DNA from: Paenibacillus cellulosilyticus
GTDB taxonomy: Bacteria > Bacillota > Bacilli > Paenibacillales > Paenibacillaceae
Length of the DNA: 64,000 nucleotides
Assembly (NCBI RefSeq): GCF_003182255.1
Contig: NZ_QGTQ01000003.1
Span: 248,001 to 312,000 of the forward strand
Direction: 5' to 3'
Positions 15,907 to 23,650 of the stretch are shown one piece after another. The notes under the pieces were generated by a model. The model was not told the origin of the DNA and did no database searches. It saw nothing but the letters and a program-made list of their open reading frames with translations. The position numbers and the translations under genes are program-made. Numbering within the stretch: the first letter of the stretch is position 1; each line of letters begins with the position of its first letter.

Positions 15907-15924
15907 TTAGTACCAGGTTATAAT
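15907..15924 (+). promoter_or_regulatory. FapR operator overlapping the fapR -10 box
   Basis: TTAGTACCAGGTTATAAT closely matches the FapR site of B. subtilis (TTAGTACC-N3-TACTAAT type). Its last six bases are a perfect TATAAT -10. No good -35 is seen 17 bases upstream. FapR bound here would block its own operon until malonyl-CoA or malonyl-ACP releases it. Confidence 0.75.
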
Positions 15925-16003
15925 AGCTGACTTCATTTTTGCGATTTTCGCGAATAATAAATAAAGTATCATGCACGATTACAAAGTAAAGGAGGTGCCA
16001 GCC

Positions 16004-16609
16004 ATCGAACGTTTGCCTAAACGTCAGCGGCATCAACAGCTATCCAAGCTGATCGAAGAGAATCCGTTCATTACAGATCGTGAGTTGACACGACTGCTGA
16101 AGGTCAGCATCCAGACAATCAGGCTTGACCGGCTAGAGCTTGCTATTCCAGAGCTGAGGGAGAGGCTGAAGCTGATGGCTGAGCGATCCTATGATTCGGT
16201 CCGCTCGCTGCCGCTGCATGAAGTCATCGGTGATATCGTCGATCTGCAGCTTGATCGAAGCGGTATTTCGATGTTTGAAATCATGCATGAGCACGTCTTT
16301 TCCCGGACAGGAATTGCGAGGGGGCACCATGTGTTCGCACAAGCCAACTCGCTGGCAGTCGCTGTTATTGATGATGAAATCGCGCTTACAGCAACGGCTG
16401 ATATTCGGTTTATTCGATCGGTCAAGCTTGGCGAGAAATGTATAGCGAAAGCTTATGTACGGTCTATCTCCGGGGAGAAAAGCAAAGCAAAGGTAGAAGT
16501 GTTCACATACGTTGGAGAAGAGATGGTGTTTCAAGGAAACTTTGTCATCTATCGGTCCGCGGGAGAGCACATCGATGAGGGAGGAATAGAACGTGCGGAT
16601 CGTCATTGA
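16004..16609 (+). CDS. fapR: fatty-acid/phospholipid repressor FapR, likely ATC start
   Basis: A DeoR-like winged helix (residues 10-60, [20 protein letters not shown]) joined to a hot-dog effector domain that binds malonyl-CoA/malonyl-ACP ([46 protein letters not shown]). The ribosome-binding site AAAGGAGGTG (15988-15997) lies inside the longer frame from ATG 15971, so that ATG cannot use it. The codon at the right distance, and where other FapR proteins begin (M-x-R-L-P-K), is ATC 16004, giving 201 residues; B. subtilis FapR has 188. It is first gene of the operon, overlaps plsX by 17 bases, and has a FapR site in its promoter. Confidence 0.93.
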   Translation: MERLPKRQRHQQLSKLIEENPFITDRELTRLLKVSIQTIRLDRLELAIPELRERLKLMAERSYDSVRSLPLHEVIGDIVDLQLDRSGISMFEIMHEHVFSRTGIARGHHVFAQANSLAVAVIDDEIALTATADIRFIRSVKLGEKCIAKAYVRSISGEKSKAKVEVFTYVGEEMVFQGNFVIYRSAGEHIDEGGIERADRH

Positions 16610-17582
16610 TGCGATGGGCGGAGACCACGCACCAGGATTAATCGTCCAGGGTGCACTGGATGCTGCAGCCGAATGGCCGGATATTCAGCTTGTGCTCGTA
16701 GGAGACACGGCAGCCATTCAAGCTTGTATTCAGGGAACGAAGCCGTCCAACGTGACAATTGAACATGCGGATGAAGTGATTGGGCCTGATGAAGAGCCTG
16801 TAAAGGCTGTTCGCCGCAAAAAGCAATCGTCCATGGTTATTGCAGGTCAGCTCGTGCGTGAAGGTCAAGCGGATGCTATGATCTCTGCCGGCAATACCGG
16901 CGCGCTCATGACGACAGGCTTGCTCGTCGTTGGCCGTATGGAGGGCATTGAGCGTCCTGCACTTGCACAGCTCATGCCAACAATGGATAATATCGGCGTC
17001 TTGGCGATGGATCTTGGCGCGAACATGGATGCAAAGCCGGAGCAGCTATTGCAGTATGCAACGATCGGCAGCATCTACCGGAAGCAGGTAGATGGTCTCA
17101 AGGAGCCTCGTATTGGCCTGCTTAATGTCGGTACGGAAGAACGCAAAGGCAACGAACTGACGAAGGCGGCTTACGATCTGCTGGAAGCGTCGCCGCTTAA
17201 TTTTATCGGCAATGTAGAAGCACGCGATGTTCTGCAGCGTAATTGCGATGTTCTAGTATGCGACGGCTTCGCAGGGAACATTATGCTTAAAGCGATGGAA
17301 GGTACGGCGAGCACGATCATGGGTACGCTCAAGACCGAGTTCAAGCGCTCCATACTCACGAAACTAGCCGCGGCAATTATGATGCCAGGCTTGCGTTCGC
17401 TCGGTAAAAAGATGGACTACAAAGAACATGGCGGCGCGCTGCTGCTTGGCGTTAATGGCTTAGTAGTGAAAGCTCATGGCTCTTCTGATGCCAGAGCGGT
17501 TAAGAATGCAATCCGTCAAACGCGCAGTGCGCTCATCAGTGACGTTACGGCATGCATGGCTAAAGAAATTAGTGGGAAGTGA
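16593..17582 (+). CDS. plsX: phosphate acyltransferase PlsX
   Basis: A 329-residue enzyme that converts acyl-ACP to acyl-phosphate, the donor for PlsY in phospholipid synthesis. The N-terminus [13 protein letters not shown] and the blocks [14 protein letters not shown] and [11 protein letters not shown] are typical of PlsX. GTG 16593 starts within the end of fapR, behind GAGGGAGGAATAGA, suggesting translational coupling. FapR, PlsX and FabH-FabD-FabG co-occur as in Bacillus. Confidence 0.96.
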   Translation: MRIVIDAMGGDHAPGLIVQGALDAAAEWPDIQLVLVGDTAAIQACIQGTKPSNVTIEHADEVIGPDEEPVKAVRRKKQSSMVIAGQLVREGQADAMISAGNTGALMTTGLLVVGRMEGIERPALAQLMPTMDNIGVLAMDLGANMDAKPEQLLQYATIGSIYRKQVDGLKEPRIGLLNVGTEERKGNELTKAAYDLLEASPLNFIGNVEARDVLQRNCDVLVCDGFAGNIMLKAMEGTASTIMGTLKTEFKRSILTKLAAAIMMPGLRSLGKKMDYKEHGGALLLGVNGLVVKAHGSSDARAVKNAIRQTRSALISDVTACMAKEISGK

Positions 17583-17592
17583 GAGGACTATC

Positions 17593-18582
17593 ATGTTGAA
17601 TACGCAATCGGTCGGTATAATCGGAACAGGCAAATACGTGCCGGAGCGCGTATTGACGAATGCTGAACTCGAACAAATGGTCGAAACGAATGACGAATGG
17701 ATCGTCACGCGTACCGGTATTCGCGAACGTCGTCTGGCTGCGCCAGATCAGGCAACTTCGGACTTAGCGCTGCAAGCATCGAAGGAAGCACTTCGTTCGG
17801 CAGGGCTGACTGCTGAAGATATTGATCTTATTATTGTTGCTACGATTACGCCAGATATGTTCTTCCCATCGACGGCATGTTTGCTGCAAGATAAGCTCGG
17901 CGCGAAGAAAGCCGCGGCTTTTGATCTGTCGGCAGCTTGCTCTGGATTTATTTACAGCTTGGCAACTGCTTCGAGCATGATTGCAACGGGTATGTACAAA
18001 CATGCGCTTGTCGTTGGTGCGGAGTGCTTGTCGCGCATCACGGACTATACGGATCGCAACACTTGCATCCTGTTCGGCGATGGCGCCGGCGCAGTAGTGC
18101 TTGGTCCAGTCGAAGAAGGACGCGGCTTCAAATCGTTCGAGCTTGGCGCGGACGGAAGCGGCGGCGAGCTGCTCTGCATTAGCGGCGGCGGTTCCCGACT
18201 GCCGGCAACGGCAGCATCGATTGACGAGAAAAAGCATTTCATCCATATGGCGGGCAACGACGTATTCAAATTCGCTGTTCGCATCATGGGCAGTGCAGCC
18301 GAAGAGGCACTCCGCAAAGCGGGCCTCGAGAAAAGCGATATCGACCTTCTCGTTCCGCACCAAGCGAACATTCGCATCATCAACTCGGCTATCAACCGGC
18401 TTGATCTGCCAGAAGACAAGTGCATGATCAACCTTGATAAATACGGCAACATGTCCGCTGCATCGATCCCAGTCGCACTGGCCGAAGCAGTCGAACAAGG
18501 CCGAGTCAACAAAGGCGACACAATCGTCCTCGTCGGCTTCGGCGGCGGCCTAACATGGGGCGCATCGGTGCTGAACTGGTAA
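17593..18582 (+). CDS. fabH: 3-oxoacyl-ACP synthase III
   Basis: A 329-residue KAS III that starts fatty-acid synthesis by condensing an acyl-CoA primer with malonyl-ACP. The active-site cysteine is in DLSAACSGF (near residue 115), the histidine in VPHQANIRI (near 257), and the asparagine in YGNMSAASIP (near 287). In Paenibacillaceae the enzyme is expected to favour branched primers; this is family knowledge. ATG 17593 lies behind GAGAGGACTATC, 10 bp after plsX. After its stop a 632-bp structured spacer separates it from fabD. Confidence 0.95.
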   Translation: MLNTQSVGIIGTGKYVPERVLTNAELEQMVETNDEWIVTRTGIRERRLAAPDQATSDLALQASKEALRSAGLTAEDIDLIIVATITPDMFFPSTACLLQDKLGAKKAAAFDLSAACSGFIYSLATASSMIATGMYKHALVVGAECLSRITDYTDRNTCILFGDGAGAVVLGPVEEGRGFKSFELGADGSGGELLCISGGGSRLPATAASIDEKKHFIHMAGNDVFKFAVRIMGSAAEEALRKAGLEKSDIDLLVPHQANIRIINSAINRLDLPEDKCMINLDKYGNMSAASIPVALAEAVEQGRVNKGDTIVLVGFGGGLTWGASVLNW

Positions 18583-19214
18583 GATAATTAGTTCTCGGTT
18601 TGGTTTAAGGTTTGGCTTTTAGATTTTGTCTTTATTTTTCTGTTATCGCTCTATCTCTTAAGACTTTCTGTCTTAGTCTTACGCAAATGTTGATCACACA
18701 GTGATCCATTTGCCTCAATCACTGGTCCCGAAGGGACCTACATAATCTTTTCGCATTTGGTTTGCTCTTGCATTCGGTTTGCTCTTGCATTCGGTTTGCT
18801 CTTGCATTCGGTTTGCTCTTGCATTCGGTTGGTCCCGCAGGGACCCGAATGCCCGCACTTAAATGCTGGCGCGGCCGTTTAGGCCATCGCGCCTCCACAG
18901 GCAGGAGCGCCAATTGTAGAGCGTGTCCCGGCAGGGACGACAAGCGGCTCACAGCAGGAAGTCACCCCAGGTGCGCCGAACCTAGTGTGCAGACGCTCGA
19001 ACACAAATAGACACGTACGCGTGGAGCTTTATGAGCTTGTTGGTTTGTCCCGATCAGGGACGAGCATCAACAAGCTCATAAAGCGGGCACACGCACCAAC
19101 CCCAGCTAGACCCGTCCTGCGGGTGTCCAGAGGGCCGCGGCCCTTGGGGCCTTCCCTTCGGGAAGGGAGGGTTTGGGTGGGTTGAGAAAACTAAATGAAG
19201 GGGGCTGGACAACC
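18583..19214 (+). repeat. palindrome-rich structured spacer between fabH and fabD
   Basis: There is no credible gene in this stretch. It starts with a pyrimidine-rich part (18590-18700) and then packs palindromes: GGTCCC-GAA-GGGACC (18724-18738), GGTCCC-GCA-GGGACC (18831-18845), GTCCC-N4-GGGAC (18925-18938), GTCCC-N5-GGGAC (19047-19061), GGGCCGCGGCCC (19132-19143) and CCTTCCC-TTC-GGGAAGG (19150-19166). A 17-bp perfect stem (19026-19042 with 19068-19084) encloses one GTCCC hairpin. It is probably transcribed within the fab operon. Frames crossing it on both strands are repeat artefacts. Confidence 0.8.
18761..18828 (+). repeat. 17-bp tandem repeat, four copies
   Basis: The unit TTTGCTCTTGCATTCGG is repeated four times without a change, preceded by a degenerate half unit (GCATTTGG) and followed directly by a GGTCCC hairpin. 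Confidence 0.9.
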
Positions 19215-20150
19215 ATGTCCAAAGTGGCATTCGTCTTTCCAGGCCAAGGCGCTCAAGCCGTCGGCATGGGAAAAGACGCATTCGACACATTCGAAGGCGC
19301 GCGCCGCGTATTTGAACAAGCAGACGAAGCACTTGGCTTCGCTATGACGGATATTATTTTTAACGGACCAGATGATGTACTGAAGCAGACGGCGAACACA
19401 CAGCCTGCATTGCTGACAGTCAGTGTTGCACTGCTTGAGGCTCTCAAAGGCCGTGGTCTTACGCCAGATTATGTTGCAGGCCACAGCCTCGGTGAGTACA
19501 GCGCTCTCGTTGCAGCAGGTGTTCTATCGTTCTCCGATGCTGTACGTACAGTACGTGCCCGCGGCGAATACATGGAGCAAGCTGTTCCAGGTGGCACTGG
19601 TGCAATGGCAGCAGTCCTCGGTGCTGAGCGTGATGCGCTTGCTGCGCTGTGCAGCTCCGTATCTGCTGAAGTTAGCGCAGTGGAGCTGGCTAACGTCAAC
19701 TGCCCAGGTCAAATCGTTGTATCCGGCACGGCTGCAGGTGTACAAGCTGTTGTTGAACGAGGTAAGGAAGCGGGCGCGAAGCGCGTTATTTCCCTTGAAG
19801 TAAGTGGTCCGTTCCACTCCTCGCTCATGAAGCCAGCAGCAGAGAAGCTTGCTGACACGCTTGAGACGGTAACGTTTGCTGATGCATCGGTGCCTGTCAT
19901 TGCGAATGTAACGGCCGAGCCTGTGACAGAAAGCGCAGCGATCCGTCAATTGCTTATAGAGCAGGTATATTCGCCTGTGCTGTGGGAAGACAGCGTGCAA
20001 AAACTGATTGCGCTTGGTGTCGATACGTTCGTAGAGATCGGCTCCGGCACTGTGCTTGCAGGCTTGATCAAGAAAATCGACCGCAATGTGAAAATTATTT
20101 CGATCAACAGTGTTCAGTCACTTGAAGCTGCAGTCAATCCGATTGTTTAG
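19215..20150 (+). CDS. fabD: malonyl-CoA:ACP transacylase
   Basis: A 311-residue enzyme that loads malonyl groups onto acyl carrier protein. FPGQGAQAVGMG (residues 7-18) and the active-site serine in GHSLGEYSAL (near 92) are seen, with the paired histidine in GPFHSSLM (near 200). ATG 19215 lies behind GAAGGGGGCTGGACAACC; the longer frame from 19173 runs into the palindromic spacer. It belongs to the fapR-plsX-fabHDG unit. Confidence 0.96.
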   Translation: MSKVAFVFPGQGAQAVGMGKDAFDTFEGARRVFEQADEALGFAMTDIIFNGPDDVLKQTANTQPALLTVSVALLEALKGRGLTPDYVAGHSLGEYSALVAAGVLSFSDAVRTVRARGEYMEQAVPGGTGAMAAVLGAERDALAALCSSVSAEVSAVELANVNCPGQIVVSGTAAGVQAVVERGKEAGAKRVISLEVSGPFHSSLMKPAAEKLADTLETVTFADASVPVIANVTAEPVTESAAIRQLLIEQVYSPVLWEDSVQKLIALGVDTFVEIGSGTVLAGLIKKIDRNVKIISINSVQSLEAAVNPIV

Positions 20151-20160
20151 GTCGGTAAAC

Positions 20161-20234
20161 GGATAAGCGTATGCTTACGATGCAAGCAATTTACTTGCAG
20201 GTAGTAGTTTCAAAGAAGAACTTTAAGGAGGTCT
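20161..20234 (+). promoter_or_regulatory. fabG leader with TGCTTACGATGC motif and hairpin
   Basis: The 88-bp fabD-fabG gap has GTATGCTTACGATGC (20169-20183), a small hairpin GCAAG / CTTGC (20182-20198), and GAACTTTAAGGAGGTC just before the start. The same order of elements precedes hslV (47297-47377), and the core motif recurs at 61107-61119. Role unknown; a translational control leader or a mobile repeat are possible. Confidence 0.45.
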
Positions 20235-20238
20235 GTTC

Positions 20239-20988
20239 ATGTTTGCAGGTCTGGAAGGTAAAGCAGCGCTCGTAACGGGCGCATCGCGTGGTCTTGGCCG
20301 CGCGATTGCTATTGCACTCGCAGAAGCTGGCGCGGATGTCGCAGTCAATTATGCGGGCAGCGAGGCTGCTGCAGCTGAGACGGCAAGTGCCATTGAGGCG
20401 CTTGGCCGCCGTGCGATTCTCGTGCAGGGCAATGTAGGCAAGTCCGATGAGTTCGAAGCGATCGTCAAGAAGACGATTGAAGAGTTCGGCAAATTGGATA
20501 TTTTGGTGAATAATGCCGGCATTACTAGAGATAATTTAATCATGCGCATGAAGGAAGAAGAGTTCGATCAAGTCATTGAGACGAATCTCAAAGGCGTGTT
20601 CAATGGTATCAAATCCGTTACGCGTCAGATGATGAAGCAGCGTTCGGGCCGCATCATTAACATTTCTTCGGTTGTAGGATCGCTCGGGAACCCGGGGCAA
20701 GCTAACTATGTTGCTGCAAAGGCTGGCGTGATCGGCCTGACGAAGTCGGCGGCGCGTGAGCTTGCGTCCCGTGGCATTACCGTGAACTGCATCGCACCAG
20801 GCTTTATCGAGACGGAAATGACGGATAAATTGTCCGATGAAGCGAAAGCGCATCATACCGGACAAATTCCGCTGGCTCGCATGGGCCAGCCGGACGATAT
20901 CGCACAAGCTGTTCGTTTCTTGGCATCCGATGCTGCGTCCTACATGACTGGCCAAACCATTCATATTGATGGTGGCATGTACATGTAA
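20239..20988 (+). CDS. fabG: 3-oxoacyl-ACP reductase
   Basis: A 249-residue short-chain dehydrogenase that reduces beta-ketoacyl-ACP with NADPH. It has the [12 protein letters not shown] cofactor loop at 13-24, NNAG at 90-93, and the catalytic S-Y-K set in NISSVVG (near 142), ANYVAAKAG (Y155, K159). The C-terminus IHIDGGMYM is typical of FabG. ATG 20239 follows TAAGGAGGTCTGTTC. Confidence 0.96.
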   Translation: MFAGLEGKAALVTGASRGLGRAIAIALAEAGADVAVNYAGSEAAAAETASAIEALGRRAILVQGNVGKSDEFEAIVKKTIEEFGKLDILVNNAGITRDNLIMRMKEEEFDQVIETNLKGVFNGIKSVTRQMMKQRSGRIINISSVVGSLGNPGQANYVAAKAGVIGLTKSAARELASRGITVNCIAPGFIETEMTDKLSDEAKAHHTGQIPLARMGQPDDIAQAVRFLASDAASYMTGQTIHIDGGMYM

Positions 20989-21032
20989 CATTTGTAAACC
21001 TTTCATTAAGGGTACAAATGAAACGGTTACGC

Positions 21033-21061
21033 TGGCATTTTGTCCGCAATTCTCGTATAAT
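21033..21061 (+). promoter_or_regulatory. candidate internal promoter for acpP
   Basis: TGGCAT (21033-21038), a 17-base spacer and perfect TATAAT (21056-21061) lie just before the acpP ribosome-binding site. It would give extra transcription of the abundant carrier protein with a very short leader. Confidence 0.5.
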
Positions 21062-21083
21062 ACCAAGGAGGAGGTGAACCGGA

Positions 21084-21317
21084 ATGTCCGAAGTACTGGA
21101 TCGCGTTAAACGCATCGTCGTTGACCGCCTCGGCGCTGAAGAATCAGAAGTTACGCTAGAAGCGAGCTTCAAGGATGACCTCGGCGCAGACTCGCTCGAC
21201 GTAGTTGAGCTGGTTATGGAGCTGGAAGACGAGTTTGACTTGGAGATTTCTGATGAAGACGCAGAAAAGATCACCACTGTGGGAGAAGTAGTAAATTACA
21301 TACAATCTCATACGTAA
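21084..21317 (+). CDS. acpP: acyl carrier protein
   Basis: A 77-residue acidic four-helix protein. The 4'-phosphopantetheine attachment serine is in the motif [18 protein letters not shown] (S37). AAGGAGGAGGTGAACCGGA precedes ATG 21084. It carries the growing acyl chain between the Fab enzymes encoded around it and is also used by PlsX. A hairpin follows its stop, perhaps raising acpP transcript relative to fabF. Confidence 0.98.
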   Translation: MSEVLDRVKRIVVDRLGAEESEVTLEASFKDDLGADSLDVVELVMELEDEFDLEISDEDAEKITTVGEVVNYIQSHT

Positions 21318-21324
21318 GGTTCGT

Positions 21325-21371
21325 AAGTCCCGTTATTATAACGGGACTTCTCTCCATCATATAGTCTTTTT
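21325..21371 (+). terminator. hairpin between acpP and fabF
   Basis: AAGTCCCGTTA / TAACGGGACTT (11-bp perfect stem, TTA loop) lies at 21325-21349. A T9 run follows only 17 bases later, so it may act as a processing/stability hairpin or a partial terminator. Confidence 0.55.
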
Positions 21372-21482
21372 TTTTGAGCCATTAGGCAATGTTTACGAAA
21401 CAAATTCGTTCTATATACATTCGCACAACGGTGGTAACGCCTAGCGTTGCTATCAATATCGCTGTCCGTAGAGGTGAACACA

Positions 21483-22721
21483 ATGAAACAGAGAGTTGTC
21501 GTAACAGGCATGGGGGTCATGACCTCACTCGGTAACGATTTGGAGCAGTTCTGGGGTAATTTGATGGAAGGAAAGTCGGGCGTATCGCTTATCGAAGCGT
21601 TCGATGTATCCGAGTATCCGACGCGTATCGCAGCGGAGATTAAAGGCTTCAACCCAGAGCTTTATGCAGATAAGAAAGAAGCGCGTAAGATGGACCGTTT
21701 CGTCCAGTTTGCAGTTGCTGCATCGAAGAAAGCAGTTGAGGATGCAGGTCTGACAATTGGCGAGAATGCGGATCCAGAGCGTGTTGGTGTTATGATTGGT
21801 TCCGGTATCGGTGGTCTAGGTACGTGGGAAGATCAACATAACATCCTGCTGGAGAAAGGTCCGAAGCGCGTCAGTCCATTCTTTATTCCGATGATGATCG
21901 CGAATATGGCGTCCGGACAAGTGTCGATGGCAACAGGGGCGAAAGGTCCAAACAGCACGGCTGTAACAGCATGTGCAACGGGAACCCACTCCATTGGCGA
22001 CTCGTACAAAATGATTCAACGCGGCGATGCCGAAGTAATGATTTGCGGCGGCGCTGAAGCGACGATCAGACCAACGGGGATGGCTGGATTTTGCGCCATG
22101 CGCGCGATGAGCGTACGGAACGACGAACCAGAGAAAGCAAGCCGGCCGTTTGATACCGACCGCGACGGTTTCGTCATGGGCGAAGGCTCTGGCGTACTCG
22201 TACTTGAGTCACTTGAGCATGCACAACAGCGCGGTGCACGCATCTATGCTGAAGTGATTGGCTATGGCATGAGCGGCGACGCTCACCATATGACAGAGCC
22301 AGATCCAGACGGCGCAGCACGCTGTATGACGCGTGCACTGAAGGATGCTGGACTCGCGCCAGAAGAGATCGATTATATCAATGCGCATGGCACGTCGACA
22401 CCAGTCGGCGACCGTTCGGAGACGCTTGCTGTGAAGAAAGCGTTCGGCGACCATGCTTATAAAGTTGCGATCAGCTCGACGAAGTCGATGACGGGTCACC
22501 TGCTCGGCGCTGCCGGCGGCGTGGAAGCTGTTATTCTCGGCTTGACGATTAAGAACGGTATTATTGCACCAACAATCAACTTGGACAACCAAGATCCAGA
22601 ATGCGATCTTGATTATGTTCCGAATACGCCGCGTAAAGCGGACGTGCGCACGGCACTGTCCAATTCCTTTGGTTTCGGTGGTCACAATGCGACGATTGTG
22701 ATGAGAGCGTATGAGGCATGA
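21483..22721 (+). CDS. fabF: 3-oxoacyl-ACP synthase II
   Basis: A 412-residue KAS II that elongates acyl-ACP. The catalytic cysteine lies in [11 protein letters not shown] (near 163), the histidines in [11 protein letters not shown] (near 303) and [12 protein letters not shown] (near 340). RBS GAGGTGAACACA precedes ATG 21483; the frame from 21447 lacks one. The stop overlaps rnc by 11 bases. Confidence 0.96.
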   Translation: MKQRVVVTGMGVMTSLGNDLEQFWGNLMEGKSGVSLIEAFDVSEYPTRIAAEIKGFNPELYADKKEARKMDRFVQFAVAASKKAVEDAGLTIGENADPERVGVMIGSGIGGLGTWEDQHNILLEKGPKRVSPFFIPMMIANMASGQVSMATGAKGPNSTAVTACATGTHSIGDSYKMIQRGDAEVMICGGAEATIRPTGMAGFCAMRAMSVRNDEPEKASRPFDTDRDGFVMGEGSGVLVLESLEHAQQRGARIYAEVIGYGMSGDAHHMTEPDPDGAARCMTRALKDAGLAPEEIDYINAHGTSTPVGDRSETLAVKKAFGDHAYKVAISSTKSMTGHLLGAAGGVEAVILGLTIKNGIIAPTINLDNQDPECDLDYVPNTPRKADVRTALSNSFGFGGHNATIVMRAYEA

Positions 22722-23406
22722 TGCACTAGATCAACTGCAGAACCGGCTTCTTATTCGTTTTCGCCAGCCGCGGTTGTTGAAACAAGCATTTACTCACACC
22801 TCGTATGTGAATGAGCATCGAGGCAAACCAATCGAAGATAACGAGCGGCTGGAGTTTCTCGGCGATGCTGTCCTTCAGCTGCTCGTCTCAGAGCATTTGT
22901 TCCTGACGTATCCGAATCGCCCAGAAGGCGAGCTCACTCGGATGCGTGCATCGATTGTATGCGAGCCATCGCTTGCACGGTTCGCGGAACTGCTTGGACT
23001 TGGTGCTTGTGTCATGCTGGGACGTGGTGAAGAGCAGTTGGGCGGCCGTCATCGGCCTGCGCTTCTGGCGGATTTGTTCGAGTCCTTCATCGGTGCGATT
23101 TATTTGGACCAAGGGTTCGAACGGGTACGGACGTTTCTCTCGGAGCAGGTATTCCCGCATATCGAAGAGAACGGTTCGCTGCTCGTGAAGGACTTCAAGT
23201 CGAAGCTGCAGGAGAAGGCGCAGCATGGCGCACTTGGACCTGTTGAATATCGTATCGCAGAAGAACGAGGACCGGCGCATGATCGGGAGTTTGTCGTCGA
23301 GGTACGAATCGGCGAGCAGACGTACGGTGTAGGTGTTGGACGGACGAAGAAAGAAGCTGAGCAGCGTTCCGCAGAAGCGGCCTGCACGCAGCTTGAGCAG
23401 CAATAG
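22711..23406 (+). CDS. rnc: ribonuclease III
   Basis: A 231-residue double-strand RNA endonuclease that matures rRNA and processes structured transcripts. The catalytic signature [18 protein letters not shown] is at 44-61, with the second acidic cluster [12 protein letters not shown] near 117-128. A dsRNA-binding domain occupies residues 157-231 ([13 protein letters not shown]...[16 protein letters not shown]). ATG 22711 overlaps fabF; the coupling of fab genes, rnc and smc is usual in Firmicutes. The hairpin-rich fab transcript upstream could be one of its substrates. Confidence 0.95.
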   Translation: MRHDALDQLQNRLLIRFRQPRLLKQAFTHTSYVNEHRGKPIEDNERLEFLGDAVLQLLVSEHLFLTYPNRPEGELTRMRASIVCEPSLARFAELLGLGACVMLGRGEEQLGGRHRPALLADLFESFIGAIYLDQGFERVRTFLSEQVFPHIEENGSLLVKDFKSKLQEKAQHGALGPVEYRIAEERGPAHDREFVVEVRIGEQTYGVGVGRTKKEAEQRSAEAACTQLEQQ

Positions 23407-23418
23407 TAAATGAAGGAA

Positions 23419-23465
23419 AGGCGCTGCGCAGCGGAATAATTGAAGCTGTCGCAGCGCTTTGTTGT
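23419..23465 (+). terminator. terminator of the fap-fab-rnc operon
   Basis: The stem GCGCTGCG / CGCAGCGC (23421-23428 with 23450-23457), extended inside by CAGC / GCTG, is followed by TTTGTTGTGTTT. Confidence 0.75.
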
Positions 23466-23485
23466 GTTTATCACCTTAAATACGT

Positions 23486-23567
23486 GTTCAAAAAGTTCGG
23501 TTTTCAGCACCTGATGTCGAATGCACTTCTTGATGAAGCTTCTTGATCAAAAGCGGATTTTTTGAAC
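23486..23567. repeat. 82-bp element with terminal inverted repeats (MITE/REP-like)
   Basis: The ends GTTCAAAAAGTTCGG and the reverse of CGGATTTTTTGAAC pair over about 15 bases with few mismatches. Inside are small palindromes, GAAGCTTC and TTGATCAA. It sits in the 240-bp gap between rnc and smc and encodes nothing. Its size and ends suggest a miniature mobile or REP-type repeat; only one copy is seen in this window. Confidence 0.6.
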
Positions 23568-23597
23568 AACCTCAGCAAGGCGTATCACAGCTCAGTC

Positions 23598-23626
23598 CTG
23601 ACCTTTCCACTGCATTATGGTACAAT
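23598..23626 (+). promoter_or_regulatory. sigma-A promoter of smc
   Basis: CTGACC (23598-23603), a 17-base spacer and TACAAT (23621-23626) lie 25 bases before the smc start. Confidence 0.6.
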
Positions 23627-23650
23627 AGTCGATGAGGTGAATCCGAGAAC

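Noticed and set aside
15530-16003. tRNA or riboswitch in the rpmF-fapR gap
   Set aside because: No tRNA-like cloverleaf or known riboswitch core was seen; terminators, the 73-bp repeats and the FapR site explain most of the stretch.
18761-18828. CRISPR array
   Set aside because: The repeats are contiguous with no spacers and no cas genes are near.
18719-19010. Frames of 77-82 residues on both strands in the fabH-fabD spacer
   Set aside because: They are translations of the 17-bp tandem repeat and palindromes; no start signals and no protein-like composition.
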